From: Flavihumibacter cheonanensis
GTDB taxonomy: Bacteria; Bacteroidota; Bacteroidia; Chitinophagales; Chitinophagaceae
NCBI RefSeq assembly: GCF_022352215.1
Contig: NZ_JAKRWF010000002.1
Coordinates: 434,001 to 498,000 of the forward strand
Reading direction: 5' to 3'
DNA length: 64,000 nt
The position numbers were made by a program, and so were the translations under genes. Positions 41,931 through 50,510 of this stretch are shown one piece after another (position 1 is the first letter of the stretch; each line of letters begins with the position of its first letter). The notes under the pieces were generated by a model that ran no database searches, was not told the origin of the DNA, and saw nothing but the letters and a program-made list of their open reading frames with translations.

Positions 41931-41946
41931 TGCCACCCGACCGGTG
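41931..41946. repeat. GC-rich palindromic repeat, copy D (short)
   Basis: TGCCACCCGACCGGTG matches one module of copies B and E. It lies in the 61-base gap between the response-regulator gene and DUF5606, just after the regulator's stop codon. Confidence 0.6.
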
Positions 41947-41951
41947 AAGGC

Positions 41952-42701
41952 TCAGGCATCCAGCCATTCCTTAAAGGTGGCTGTCTGGTCGGCACTGATG
42001 ATGATTTCCTCCGGTGCCTGAGGAAACAATTCAACCTGTAATTTTCCTTTACCCACTGTTTTCAGCTTTTTTATGGCATTTATATGAGCAAGGTATTGCC
42101 GGTTCAGTCGGAAAAAATGGGCGGGATTCAATTCTTTCTCAATTTCAGAAAGGGATTTATCCAGCAAATAACGCTGACCGCCTGTATCTACCAGGCAAAT
42201 CATTTTATGGGCAGCATAAAAAAATGCGATTTCTTCGGTTTTCAGTGTGATATAATCAGCACCTCGTTTAATCAACCACCTCTTTTTGTAAACCTCAGGG
42301 TTTTTATGATACCGTTGTAGTTGCTCGAGCGAATGGGAAAAATGCAATTTTAATTGCTCGTATTTCTGAATTGAAGCAGCCAGCTTTTCTTTTGAAACCG
42401 GTTTCAGCAGGTAATCAATACTGTTATGTTCAAATGCTTTCTGCCAGTATTCGTCGTAGGCGGTACAGAAAATAACCGGGCAATCGAGCCGGATCTCTTC
42501 TAAAATCTGGAAGGATTGTCCATCTGTTAGCTCAATGTCCATAAAAATAAGATCCGGCTGTTCATGTGTTTTCAGCCATTGAATGGACTCGTTTACTGTT
42601 GCCAGTAAGGCGATTGGCTCAAGGTCCGATCGAATTGCTGCCAGTGCTTCGATCAGTCGCTCCGCTGCAGGCGTTTCATCTTCTATCAGTATAATTTTCA
42701 T
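41952..42701 (-). CDS. LytTR-family response regulator
   Basis: This 249-residue protein has a receiver domain (residues 1 to about 120) with the acidic pair in LIEDE, the phosphorylation Asp in DLIFMDIEL and the Lys in YLLKPVS. A C-terminal LytTR DNA-binding domain follows (YITLKTEEIAFFYAAHK, FFRLNRQYLAHINAI). It starts 1 base after the histidine-kinase stop, so the two form a two-component pair. Targets are unknown; regulators of this type often control surface or adhesion genes. Confidence 0.93.
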   Translation of the reverse strand: MKIILIEDETPAAERLIEALAAIRSDLEPIALLATVNESIQWLKTHEQPDLIFMDIELTDGQSFQILEEIRLDCPVIFCTAYDEYWQKAFEHNSIDYLLKPVSKEKLAASIQKYEQLKLHFSHSLEQLQRYHKNPEVYKKRWLIKRGADYITLKTEEIAFFYAAHKMICLVDTGGQRYLLDKSLSEIEKELNPAHFFRLNRQYLAHINAIKKLKTVGKGKLQVELFPQAPEEIIISADQTATFKEWLDA

Positions 42702-42702
42702 A

Positions 42703-43803
42703 TCAGCGAAGGGTTAGTAAGGGTAAACGGACAGAAAAGTGAGTATTATTTTTATCAATTGAAACTGGTCTGGAGGTAATCAGCCTGAACCGTTCAATCA
42801 GATTATTTAATCCAATACCATTGGATTGCCGAACTTTTTTTTCGCGTACTTCATTAGTAATAAGCAATTCACCACCTGATTCCTGAATTTCAATCAGCAG
42901 TGGTTGCGACTTGGAAAACTCATTGTGCTTGATAGCATTCTCAATCAGAATCTGAAGTGAAATAGGGGGTAATACAAATTGATCTGTACTTGATGCCGGA
43001 ATGTTTTTATTAACCAGAATATTATCGCCAAAGCGGATTTTGAGCAATGCAATATAGTTATCCATAAAGTCCAGTTCTTCCTGTAATAAAACAAGGTCGC
43101 GCGACTTGTTTTGTAAGATATATCGGTAAACATCCGCCAGGGTATCATTAAAAACCTGGGCTTTGTGGGGATCCGAGCTGATGAGGTGACTCAATGTATT
43201 GAGTGAATTAAACATGAAATGCGGATCGATCTGGTTCTTGAGGGCCTGCAGTTCAGCTTCTGCCCGGGCTCTTTCCAGTGTAGCATTTCTTAGTATTTCT
43301 GATTCAGATTCCTTGACCAGGAATACGGTTTCATATACATGCACTATAAAAATTACGGATATCAGAATGATGAGGCTGTTGTTCCAGATAGTATTCCAGT
43401 TGATTTCTCCCTGAAGAAAAAGATGATACCACCCAACCAGCAGCAATACAGTAACGGGTATAGTAAAAAAAGGAATCACCATTAGAAGAGCAAGGATTTT
43501 CTTTACCGGCTGGTTGAACCAATTGAAATAAGAGCGTAGTGTGAATAGCAGGAATCTGTTGCCTTCCCAGATGATCAGTGCAATTCCAATGGTGTAGAGA
43601 TAACTTAACTTGATCTGCAGGAGGCTGAATTGGTGATGCGGTACCAGGGACGTAACCAGGGGGATCACTATTCCGCAAAATGGTATCAGGATCACACGGA
43701 ATCCCACATCGTTGATCCTGCTTTCTTTTTCAGGAAGTTTTGTCGGAAAAAAATCGGCTTTGGTCGCCCTTGCTTCCGGGTTCATGCTGGTTGTCTTGGT
43801 CAT
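42703..43803 (-). CDS. LytS-like sensor histidine kinase (His_kinase/HATPase)
   Basis: This 366-residue protein has about four membrane segments in its N-terminal half (VILIPFCGIVIPLVTSLV, YLYTIGIALIIWEG, ILALLMVIPFFTIPVTVLLL, NSLIILISVIFIVHVYET). The phosphoacceptor region NQIDPHFMFNSLNTLSHLI follows, then an ATP-binding domain with LLIENAIKHNEF and GIGLNNLIERF. The long upstream frame to 44127 runs through the divergent DUF1761 gene; the ATG at 43803 fits the domain layout. It pairs with the LytTR regulator. Confidence 0.92.
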   Translation of the reverse strand: MTKTTSMNPEARATKADFFPTKLPEKESRINDVGFRVILIPFCGIVIPLVTSLVPHHQFSLLQIKLSYLYTIGIALIIWEGNRFLLFTLRSYFNWFNQPVKKILALLMVIPFFTIPVTVLLLVGWYHLFLQGEINWNTIWNNSLIILISVIFIVHVYETVFLVKESESEILRNATLERARAEAELQALKNQIDPHFMFNSLNTLSHLISSDPHKAQVFNDTLADVYRYILQNKSRDLVLLQEELDFMDNYIALLKIRFGDNILVNKNIPASSTDQFVLPPISLQILIENAIKHNEFSKSQPLLIEIQESGGELLITNEVREKKVRQSNGIGLNNLIERFRLITSRPVSIDKNNTHFSVRLPLLTLR

Positions 43804-43843
43804 TGTGAAATTAGACAATAGTTTAGGAATCAAAACAGCTAAT

Positions 43844-44257
43844 ATGGACATGAGTAGCATCAATTGGCTGGCCGTTCTGGTAGCCGGTCTCTCTGCCTTT
43901 GTAGTAGGCGGAATATGGTATTCACCCGGATTATTTGGTAAAGCCTGGATGAAAGAATCCGCATTAACCGAAGAGCAGATCCGGGCTGGTAACAAAGGAA
44001 AAATCTTTGGATTCACTGCCCTGTTTTCCCTGATTATGGCTGCCAATTTGGGCATGTTCCTGGTAGACAGCGCAGAAATAAAAACAGATCTGACATGGGG
44101 TGCAACAGCTGGATTTTTAGCCGGCATCTGGACCTTCTGTGCTATTGCTATTCATAGCTTATTCGAATTGAAATCCTGGCGGTATATCCTGATCAATGGC
44201 GGTTACTCTATTGTTTCTCTTACTCTTATGGGGGCTATAATAGGTCTCTGGCGATAA
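43844..44257 (+). CDS. DUF1761-domain membrane protein
   Basis: This 137-residue protein has four membrane helices and the DUF1761 signature NWLAVLVAGLSAFVVGGIWYSPGLFGKAWMKE at the N-terminus. The function is unknown. The ATG at 43844 (MDMSSINWLAV) was chosen; the frame is open further upstream but overlaps the divergent kinase gene. It heads a plus-strand run of five small genes with gaps of 11 to 25 bases, probably one operon. Confidence 0.87.
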   Translation: MDMSSINWLAVLVAGLSAFVVGGIWYSPGLFGKAWMKESALTEEQIRAGNKGKIFGFTALFSLIMAANLGMFLVDSAEIKTDLTWGATAGFLAGIWTFCAIAIHSLFELKSWRYILINGGYSIVSLTLMGAIIGLWR

Positions 44258-44268
44258 AACCCAAACAT

Positions 44269-44649
44269 ATGACACATTCAATCAGCTGGTTCGAGATCCC
44301 TACAAATGATCTCGCCCGTGCGCAACAATTTTATGAAACCATACTCGGACTGGAACTGATTCCTATGGATATGCCGGGTATACAGATGCGGATGTTCCCT
44401 GTTCCGGATCAAACCTACATAAGCGGGGCACTTTCCTATGCACCGGATTTTTATCAACCTCAGTCCAATGGTACCCTTGTTTATCTGAATGCCAACCCGG
44501 ATGTACAGCATATACTGGACAGGGTCGAAGCAGCAGGCGGAAAAATCATTGTCCCGAAAACCGAAATAAGTCCGGATATTGGCTTTATGGCTGTTATTTA
44601 TGATACCGAAGGCAACCGGGTGGCCTTCCATTCGGTTCCGGTTGGATAA
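44269..44649 (+). CDS. VOC family protein (glyoxalase/dioxygenase superfamily)
   Basis: This 126-residue protein has the paired beta-alpha-beta-beta-beta fold of the vicinal-oxygen-chelate family: HSISWFEIPTNDLARAQQFYETILG at the start and GFMAVIYDTEGNRVAFHS at the end. Members bind a metal and act as lyases, isomerases or dioxygenases, or serve as resistance proteins. The substrate cannot be told. It is second in the DUF1761 run, 11 bases from both neighbours. Confidence 0.88.
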   Translation: MTHSISWFEIPTNDLARAQQFYETILGLELIPMDMPGIQMRMFPVPDQTYISGALSYAPDFYQPQSNGTLVYLNANPDVQHILDRVEAAGGKIIVPKTEISPDIGFMAVIYDTEGNRVAFHSVPVG

Positions 44650-44660
44650 ATTTTTTTACA

Positions 44661-45161
44661 ATGTCAAACCATGACTGGAGCAAATTCACAGTACGGATAA
44701 ATGTACGTGCACGTAGAAGTGATTTATATGATGCCTGGACAACCAAAGCTGGAATGGAATACTGGTTTCTTCGCAAGTGTGAGTTTGTGGATGCTAAAGG
44801 ATATATCCTCGATGAGGAAGAAACAATCCGTACGGGATGTACCTATAGCTTTTATTGGCATGGATATGCCGACGAAGTGGTTGAAAAAGGTGAAATCCTG
44901 GAAGCCAATGGTCAGGACCGGCTTGTTTTCCGGTTTGGGAAAGCCGGTATCTGTACTGTTCGCATTTTAATGGCGGGAGATGAGCAGATAGTAGAAATCG
45001 AGCAGTCGGAAATACCAACAGATGAACATTCGCAATTCCAATATTATGTTGGATGTAAGACTGGCTGGACTTTTTACCTTACCAATTTGAAAAGCCTGTT
45101 TGAAGGTGGCATTGATTTAAGGAACCGGGATGTTAATCTTCAGGACATGCTAAACTCATAA
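44661..45161 (+). CDS. SRPBCC-domain protein (AHSA1-like)
   Basis: This 166-residue protein has the SRPBCC/AHSA1 ligand-binding fold: VRINVRARRSDLYDAWTTKAGMEYWFLRKCEF at the N-terminus and CKTGWTFYLTNLKSLFEGGIDLR at the end. Such proteins bind hydrophobic ligands or act as chaperone cofactors. No catalytic residues are evident. It is third in the run, 11 bases after the VOC gene. A shared promoter at 5' of DUF1761 is likely. Confidence 0.87.
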   Translation: MSNHDWSKFTVRINVRARRSDLYDAWTTKAGMEYWFLRKCEFVDAKGYILDEEETIRTGCTYSFYWHGYADEVVEKGEILEANGQDRLVFRFGKAGICTVRILMAGDEQIVEIEQSEIPTDEHSQFQYYVGCKTGWTFYLTNLKSLFEGGIDLRNRDVNLQDMLNS

Positions 45162-45186
45162 TCGTCAGACACCTTCTTCACATCAT

Positions 45187-45642
45187 ATGAAACTGTACTT
45201 CTTTATTTTGGTTGCGTTCAGTTTGAAGCAGGATACCGGTCCTTTTGAACAATTAAAACAACTGGAAGGTTGTTGGCAAAGAATTGGCACATCAGTACCG
45301 GAATACGAGGAATGGAAAATCCGGGATTCGTTTTCAATGGTCGGACGGATGTATAAAGTAAATGAAGGGGATACCCTGGTTTCTGAAGAAATACTTCTCA
45401 TTCAAAATCAACAACAGGTTTTTTATCAGGCAAAAACATTTAATCAACCGGAGCAGGAGCGTGTCAGTTTTCGGTTGACTGGATATCAAAACGGATCCTA
45501 TTTTTTTGAAAATCCCAAACATGATTTTCCACGAAGAATTGTCTATAGTTTTAAAGGATCGGACTCGTTGCATGCATGGATTGATGCAGGAGATAACAAT
45601 GCATCCACCCGTGTCGACTTTCATTTTAAAAGAGTAAAATAA
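45187..45642 (+). CDS. DUF6265-like protein
   Basis: This 151-residue protein has a conserved N-terminal LKQLEGCWQR and a central FENPKHDFPRRIVYSF, which I recall from the DUF6265 family of small beta-barrel proteins. A short hydrophobic start (MKLYFFILVAFSL) suggests export, though it is short for a signal peptide. The function is unknown. It lies 25 bases after the SRPBCC gene and 24 bases before the TolB-like gene. Confidence 0.78.
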   Translation: MKLYFFILVAFSLKQDTGPFEQLKQLEGCWQRIGTSVPEYEEWKIRDSFSMVGRMYKVNEGDTLVSEEILLIQNQQQVFYQAKTFNQPEQERVSFRLTGYQNGSYFFENPKHDFPRRIVYSFKGSDSLHAWIDAGDNNASTRVDFHFKRVK

Positions 45643-45666
45643 GACGTAAGCCCAAAACAGGTTCAT

Positions 45667-46599
45667 ATGAAAATTTTAGTACTGGTTTTCCTTTGCACCT
45701 TTTCCTGGATTTCAGCTGAGTCGCAGGATTTCAGCATCGCTTATAATGTATATGATACAGTTCAAAAAGATTATGAAGTTTATATAATGGATGCCGATGG
45801 TCGCAATAAAAAGAATCTTAGTAACCGGAAGGCCGTTGACTGGACATACCATGCAGATGGACAAACGATTTATTTTATCAGCGACCGGGATACATGCAGC
45901 CGATGTTTTTTCCTATATAAAATGAATCCGGATGGATCTGGATTGAAGAAAATAAGTGACCTGCAATTGGAAGATTCCTGGATGGATAATTTTGGAAATA
46001 CCATGCTTGTTAGTGCAAGAAAGGGCCCTGCCATTCGTTTCCAACTGGCAACTATTGACCTTGTATCCGGTTCTTTTAAGTGGTTGACAAATGATACCGC
46101 CTCCTATTTTAACGATCCGGTTTTTGTTGAAAACGGAAACCGGATCGCATACAGATTTCGTCAGCATCGCAGGGACCAGCAGGAAATCATAGAAATCTGG
46201 ATCATGCAACGGGATGGAACAAACCGACAGCAGTTAACAAGATATCCCTCTTCGGATACAACTGCTAAGTGGTATAGTTATCATGCCGGAGCACCCCGTT
46301 GGAACGCAAAAGAACAGTTTATCAGTTATCAATCATTCCGCAAAGGTCAGTATCAGCTATATGCTATAACACCTGATGGGAAAAAACAGTGGCAACTAAC
46401 CATGGGTGAACAGAATGCAGGCTGGCATGACTGGACTGCCGATGGTAACTGGCTTGTAGCAGATATAACGGATAGTAGTAACCGGAGATATGACATCGGA
46501 ATTAAACAGGTTAATGAAACGACTTTCAAAGCACTCACAGGAATCAATGACTGGAAAACCAACCTTGCTCCGGTTATTGTTGAAAAACGTAAACCCTGA
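45667..46599 (+). CDS. TolB-like beta-propeller protein, exported
   Basis: This 310-residue protein has a signal peptide (MKILVLVFLCTFSWISAESQ) and several WD40-like/PD40 repeats, such as IYFISDRDTCSRCFFLYKMNPDGSGLKKIS and IWIMQRDGTNRQQLTRYP. These are found in TolB-type propellers. It should sit in the periplasm and bind a protein or sugar partner. No catalytic motif is seen. It is last in the five-gene run and converges with pfkB. Confidence 0.82.
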   Translation: MKILVLVFLCTFSWISAESQDFSIAYNVYDTVQKDYEVYIMDADGRNKKNLSNRKAVDWTYHADGQTIYFISDRDTCSRCFFLYKMNPDGSGLKKISDLQLEDSWMDNFGNTMLVSARKGPAIRFQLATIDLVSGSFKWLTNDTASYFNDPVFVENGNRIAYRFRQHRRDQQEIIEIWIMQRDGTNRQQLTRYPSSDTTAKWYSYHAGAPRWNAKEQFISYQSFRKGQYQLYAITPDGKKQWQLTMGEQNAGWHDWTADGNWLVADITDSSNRRYDIGIKQVNETTFKALTGINDWKTNLAPVIVEKRKP

Positions 46600-46612
46600 A
46601 ACAGGGCTGACG

Positions 46613-47539
46613 CTACTGGTTACTTAGCCAATCAAAAAGGCGATCTGCATCAATCCTTTGAAACAACTGGGTTCCCGGATTCATGGTCGCAGCTGTTCCG
46701 CAAGCCACTCCATATCGAATGATATCAGCAGGATCAGCATTTTTCCAGATCTGGTAGCACATTCCGGCAACCATGGAATCACCGGCGCCAACTGTACTCT
46801 GCTTTTTTACTGTTGGAGCCGGGACACGAATCACCTGGTCTTTGTTAACCAATATGGCACCCTGAGCACCCAAAGAAACTGCTACCATCCTGCAGGATCC
46901 TTTTTTCAGCAGTCTCTGTGCTGCTTCCACCACCTGATCTGTTTCCAATGCCGAAACTCCGGACAATTGACTCAATTCATTCAGATTTGGCTTTACCAGG
47001 TAAACGCCAGCGGCCACCGCCAGTTCCAGAGGTTTGCCGGAACAATCAATTATAGTTTTGGCTCCCAGCTCATTGGCAAGTGTTACCAATCGTGCATAGA
47101 AATTATCCTTGAATCCGGGAGGCAGACTGCCGCTTCCTACAATAATTTTCGGAGCAACCGGAAGATTTCTGATAGCACTAAGAATGTCTTCTTCAATTTC
47201 CGGTTGAAGGGTTGGTCCGGGTAATACAAATCGAAACTGGTTATTGCTTTGCTCTTCAAGGACCACTATATTCTCCCGGGTTTCTCCTGGTATTTGAATG
47301 GTATGGTAAGAAATTCCTTCTTCCCGAAGGCAGGCTTCCAGCTGCTTTCCATTAAAACCACCACTGGTAATCAGTGCCTTATTTGGCGCTCCTAATCGTT
47401 GGAGGCCTTTGCTTACATTAATCCCTCCGCCTCCTGCTTCCACCACCATATCACTGCACCTGAGTTTTTTTTCAGGAATCAACTGGGTTGTTCGAGTACT
47501 TTTATCAACTGCCGGATTCGGTGTTACAGTAAGGATCAT
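46613..47539 (-). CDS. pfkB: 6-phosphofructokinase II-like kinase (PfkB family)
   Basis: This 308-residue protein resembles E. coli PfkB along its length: TLTPNPAVD-type N-terminus, KLRCSDMVVEAGGGGINV, FRFVLPGP, IIVGSGSLPPG, VKPNLNELSQLSG, VVSLGAQGA and the catalytic STVGAGDSMVAGM. It phosphorylates fructose-6-phosphate, or possibly fructose-1-phosphate or tagatose-6-phosphate, since the family is mixed. The match to the E. coli minor phosphofructokinase is the basis for the symbol. It begins 5 bases after the DsbA-like gene's stop. Confidence 0.82.
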   Translation of the reverse strand: MILTVTPNPAVDKSTRTTQLIPEKKLRCSDMVVEAGGGGINVSKGLQRLGAPNKALITSGGFNGKQLEACLREEGISYHTIQIPGETRENIVVLEEQSNNQFRFVLPGPTLQPEIEEDILSAIRNLPVAPKIIVGSGSLPPGFKDNFYARLVTLANELGAKTIIDCSGKPLELAVAAGVYLVKPNLNELSQLSGVSALETDQVVEAAQRLLKKGSCRMVAVSLGAQGAILVNKDQVIRVPAPTVKKQSTVGAGDSMVAGMCYQIWKNADPADIIRYGVACGTAATMNPGTQLFQRIDADRLFDWLSNQ

Positions 47540-47544
47540 GGCAC

Positions 47545-48198
47545 TTAATTTTTATTCAGGTCAGCCAATACCGCTTCGATACGTTGAATAAAACTTGCTT
47601 CATCGGTATATCCGCGAGCCAGCATAAAGAATTTGCTTTCGCTGACCTGCATCAGTACACAGGGATACCCGGTGACCTGTAACTGTTTACAAAGCTGAAA
47701 CTCATAATAGGCTTTCTCTTTATATTCTTCGGAGCCCAGCTTTTGGTAGAAATCATCCGCGTCAAGATTATACTTCTCCAATAGATGGCGGTAGGCCTCG
47801 TTATCACAAAGATCCCTGCCTTCAAAATGCAATGCATACTGTAAATCGGAAGCGAATTCAACCTGTTGATCCGGATAAATATCTTTGAAAATGCACAGTG
47901 CAATAGCCGGTTTTTCCGAATTCGGGTACCAATCACTCAAATCGGGATTAAAAATATGCCAGAGATAGTCTTGTCCGAACCGGATACCGGTTAATTCTTC
48001 CACTGACTTATAAGCATCAGCAATATATCCGGCCATAATACCAATATGCCTTGGCTGGTCAGGTAGGATCATACCACCGGATAATACTTCGAACCCAACC
48101 CGGTCGGAATAGAGTTTATGGATTTTTTTGATAACCGGACTAAAACCATAGCACCATCCGCAATAAGCATCGTAGCAATAATAAAGTACAGGGGTCAT
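47545..48198 (-). CDS. DsbA-family thioredoxin-fold protein (FrnE-like)
   Basis: This 217-residue protein has the thioredoxin-type CxxC in YDAYCGWCYGFSPVIKK at residues 10-26 and no signal peptide, so it is probably cytoplasmic. Its helical insertion and the late cis-proline-type GYPCVLMQ fit the FrnE/DsbA-like group, which includes polyketide and oxidative-stress oxidoreductases. The substrate is unknown. It is upstream of pfkB by 5 bases and probably co-transcribed with it. Confidence 0.88.
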   Translation of the reverse strand: MTPVLYYCYDAYCGWCYGFSPVIKKIHKLYSDRVGFEVLSGGMILPDQPRHIGIMAGYIADAYKSVEELTGIRFGQDYLWHIFNPDLSDWYPNSEKPAIALCIFKDIYPDQQVEFASDLQYALHFEGRDLCDNEAYRHLLEKYNLDADDFYQKLGSEEYKEKAYYEFQLCKQLQVTGYPCVLMQVSESKFFMLARGYTDEASFIQRIEAVLADLNKN

Positions 48199-48307
48199 GC
48201 TGCAAATTACCAGCTTTCAGCGGGACTTTCACTGACTATTAATGAGATCTTAACAACCGAACCGTTTGTACCTGGGTTATTGTTTAACTTACAGCAAAGC
48301 TGATTTT

Positions 48308-49828
48308 ATGGAAAATGCAACAATCGAAGTAAGGAATTTAACAATGGCGGATTACCAGGAATTGAAAGAATCCATGATTGAGGCCTATGCCAGCATGGGC
48401 GGACAATACTGGGGCGAGGAATCCCTGGCCAAGCTCATTAAGAAATTTCCGGAAGGTCAGATCTGTGTAACACTCGACGGTCGTGTGGTGGGATGTGCCC
48501 TCACCCTTATAGTTAATTTCAACCGGTTTGGTGACACCCATTCCTACCGCCAGGTTACGGGTAATTATACCTTTGACACACATGATCCGCAAGGGGATGT
48601 TCTTTATGGAATTGAGATGTTTATCCATCCTGAGTTTCGTGGATTGCGGTTGGCCCGGCGTTTATACGAGGCCCGTAAAGTATTGTGTGAAAACCTGAAT
48701 CTGCGGGCCATTGTTGCAGGTGGCAGAATTCCGGGATATGGAAAGTACGCGGAAGATATGACGCCGCGCGAATACCTGGAAAAAGTCAAGCGCCGGGAAT
48801 TACATGATAGTACGCTTAGTTTTCAGCTGGCAAATGATTTCCAGATTAAAAAAGTGATGCAGCATTACCTGCCCGAGGACAGGGAATCCCGCGGTTATGC
48901 AACCCTGTTAGTATGGTACAATGTATATTATGAACCAAACCGAAATGCGCTGAACCTGCGGAAGGATTTTGTCCGTATCGGATTGGTTCAATGGCAAATG
49001 CGGCAATATGCAACATTAAAGGATATGATGGAGCAGGTTGAATATTTTGTGGACGCGGTAAGTGATTACAATTCTGATTTCTGCCTGCTGCCTGAATTGT
49101 TCAATGCTCCTTTGATGGAACAGTTTAATCATCTGCCCGGGCATGCAGCGATTCGCGAGCTGGCTGCATTAACACCTGATATCGTAGATGCTCTTTCCAA
49201 ACTGGCCATCTCGTATAATGTGAATATCATCGGTGGTTCCATGCCTTCCATCCGGGATGGAGAGTTATACAATACATCTTATTTCCTGCATCGGAATGGC
49301 CGAATTGACTTTTACGACAAAATCCATCCTACACCTTCAGAAGAATATGAATGGGCCATAAAAGGCGGGGATAAAATCCAGGTAATTGAAACGGATGCTG
49401 GTAAGGTTGGTGTGTTGATCTGTTATGATGTAGAGTTTCCGGAGTTATCAAGACTATTAGCTGATCAGGGTATGCAGATATTATTTGTTCCTTTTTTAAC
49501 GGATACACAAAATGCGTATAACCGGGTACGTTATTGTGCTGCGGCGCGGGCAATCGAAAATGAATGTTTTGTTGCGATTGCCGGAACGGTGGGTAATCTG
49601 CCTAAAGTGCATAATATGGATTTACAATTTGCGCAGTCAGCTGTACTGACTCCTTCTGATTTTGCTTTTCCGGTGAATGGCATTAAAGCGGAAGCTACAC
49701 CCAATACGGAAATGATCATTGTGTCAGATGTGGATCTGACCCTTTTATCGGAATTGCATGAATATGGAAGTGTGACTACCCTGAAGGACCGTCGCCATGA
49801 TCTCTATGAGCTGAAATTACTCAAGTAG
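48308..49828 (+). CDS. GNAT acetyltransferase fused to carbon-nitrogen hydrolase
   Basis: This 506-residue protein has two domains. The first (about residues 5-210) is a GNAT N-acetyltransferase with IEMFIHPEFRGLRLARRLYEARK as the acetyl-CoA loop. The second (about 225-500) is a nitrilase-type hydrolase with Glu in CLLPELFNAP, Lys in FYDKIHPTPSEEY and Cys in VLICYDVEFPE. This fused architecture is known in several bacteria, but the substrates are not. An amide might be hydrolysed and the product acetylated, which is inference. The ATG at 48308 was chosen over one at 48266. Confidence 0.9.
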   Translation: MENATIEVRNLTMADYQELKESMIEAYASMGGQYWGEESLAKLIKKFPEGQICVTLDGRVVGCALTLIVNFNRFGDTHSYRQVTGNYTFDTHDPQGDVLYGIEMFIHPEFRGLRLARRLYEARKVLCENLNLRAIVAGGRIPGYGKYAEDMTPREYLEKVKRRELHDSTLSFQLANDFQIKKVMQHYLPEDRESRGYATLLVWYNVYYEPNRNALNLRKDFVRIGLVQWQMRQYATLKDMMEQVEYFVDAVSDYNSDFCLLPELFNAPLMEQFNHLPGHAAIRELAALTPDIVDALSKLAISYNVNIIGGSMPSIRDGELYNTSYFLHRNGRIDFYDKIHPTPSEEYEWAIKGGDKIQVIETDAGKVGVLICYDVEFPELSRLLADQGMQILFVPFLTDTQNAYNRVRYCAAARAIENECFVAIAGTVGNLPKVHNMDLQFAQSAVLTPSDFAFPVNGIKAEATPNTEMIIVSDVDLTLLSELHEYGSVTTLKDRRHDLYELKLLK

Positions 49829-49836
49829 TTTACAAA

Positions 49837-50439
49837 TTACGTGTATTTCCAGTTGCGGTTTTTGCCATCTGCGATCCATTCCACTGCCTGGTCGATTCGT
49901 TTCTGTCGGGTGGCATCGGTTTTCGCTTCTGTGATCCATTCAATGTATTCTTTCCGGTGACTATAGCTGAATTTATCAAAGACCTCCCAGGCGCGATGGT
50001 TTTTCCGTAGCGCCTGTTCAAATGCGGGAGGAAGCATACATTCTTTGTGGTTGGAGGTAGTTTTGCGTGGAAGTTTAATACCCTGTTCGTTGAGCAGCAT
50101 GGCCTCCTGAAGTAGTGTGGTGAAGTGAACAGGAAGATCGTCGATCGATTTGATAGGACCGAGATGCCCCATTGACTTTTCTTCCCGGGCATTTTGCAAT
50201 AAAGTAGGATCCTTCATCAGGGCTGCCTTCCAGAAGGTGAATGCGCAATGGTTCTTAAAACCTGCGAAACTGCAAAGCACTTCGTTTTTGTATTCAAAAT
50301 GCGGCATGCCCCATTTAACAGTTTCTTTGACCTCCGGGCAGGTCCTGTGAATTTGCTCCCTTATATGCAGCAGGATGGGCTGGGCAAAAGGCTGAGCTTT
50401 TGCTATGTAATCGTCGATGCGGGAGTCCAACTGCGGCAT
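49837..50439 (-). CDS. YdeI/OmpD-associated family protein
   Basis: This 200-residue protein has an N-terminal DUF1801 domain (KWGMPHFEYKNEVLCSFAGFKNHCAFTF) and a C-terminal YdeI-like domain with the conserved SHRKEYIEWITEAKTDATRQKRI and GKNRNWKY. In E. coli, YdeI is tied to stress resistance, but the molecular role is not established. It ends 8 bases from the stop of the GNAT-hydrolase gene, in convergent orientation. Confidence 0.85.
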   Translation of the reverse strand: MPQLDSRIDDYIAKAQPFAQPILLHIREQIHRTCPEVKETVKWGMPHFEYKNEVLCSFAGFKNHCAFTFWKAALMKDPTLLQNAREEKSMGHLGPIKSIDDLPVHFTTLLQEAMLLNEQGIKLPRKTTSNHKECMLPPAFEQALRKNHRAWEVFDKFSYSHRKEYIEWITEAKTDATRQKRIDQAVEWIADGKNRNWKYT

Positions 50440-50469
50440 ATCCTAATTTACGCAAATTCCCTGATTCCA

Positions 50470-50507
50470 GCCACCCGACCGGTGCCATCCGCCGCGGCGG
50501 AGAGCAC
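50470..50507. repeat. GC-rich palindromic repeat, copy E (polA/YdeI intergenic)
   Basis: The block GCCACCCGACCGGTG (also in copies B and D) is followed by CCATCCGCCGCGGCGGAG, whose 14-base palindrome TCCGCCGCGGCGGA (50488-50501) is identical to the one in copy B. It fills most of the 71-base gap between the polA stop and the upstream YdeI start. Confidence 0.78.
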
Positions 50508-50510
50508 TTT

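Noticed and set aside
43804-44127. N-terminal extension of the histidine kinase
   Set aside because: It would run antisense through the DUF1761 gene, and the ATG at 43803 gives a complete membrane domain.
49907-49920. CGGGTGGCATCGGT inside the YdeI-like gene, identical to 38210-38223 in repeat copy C
   Set aside because: It encodes TDATRQ, residues that belong to the conserved YdeI-domain motif, so it is probably native coding sequence and not an inserted repeat.
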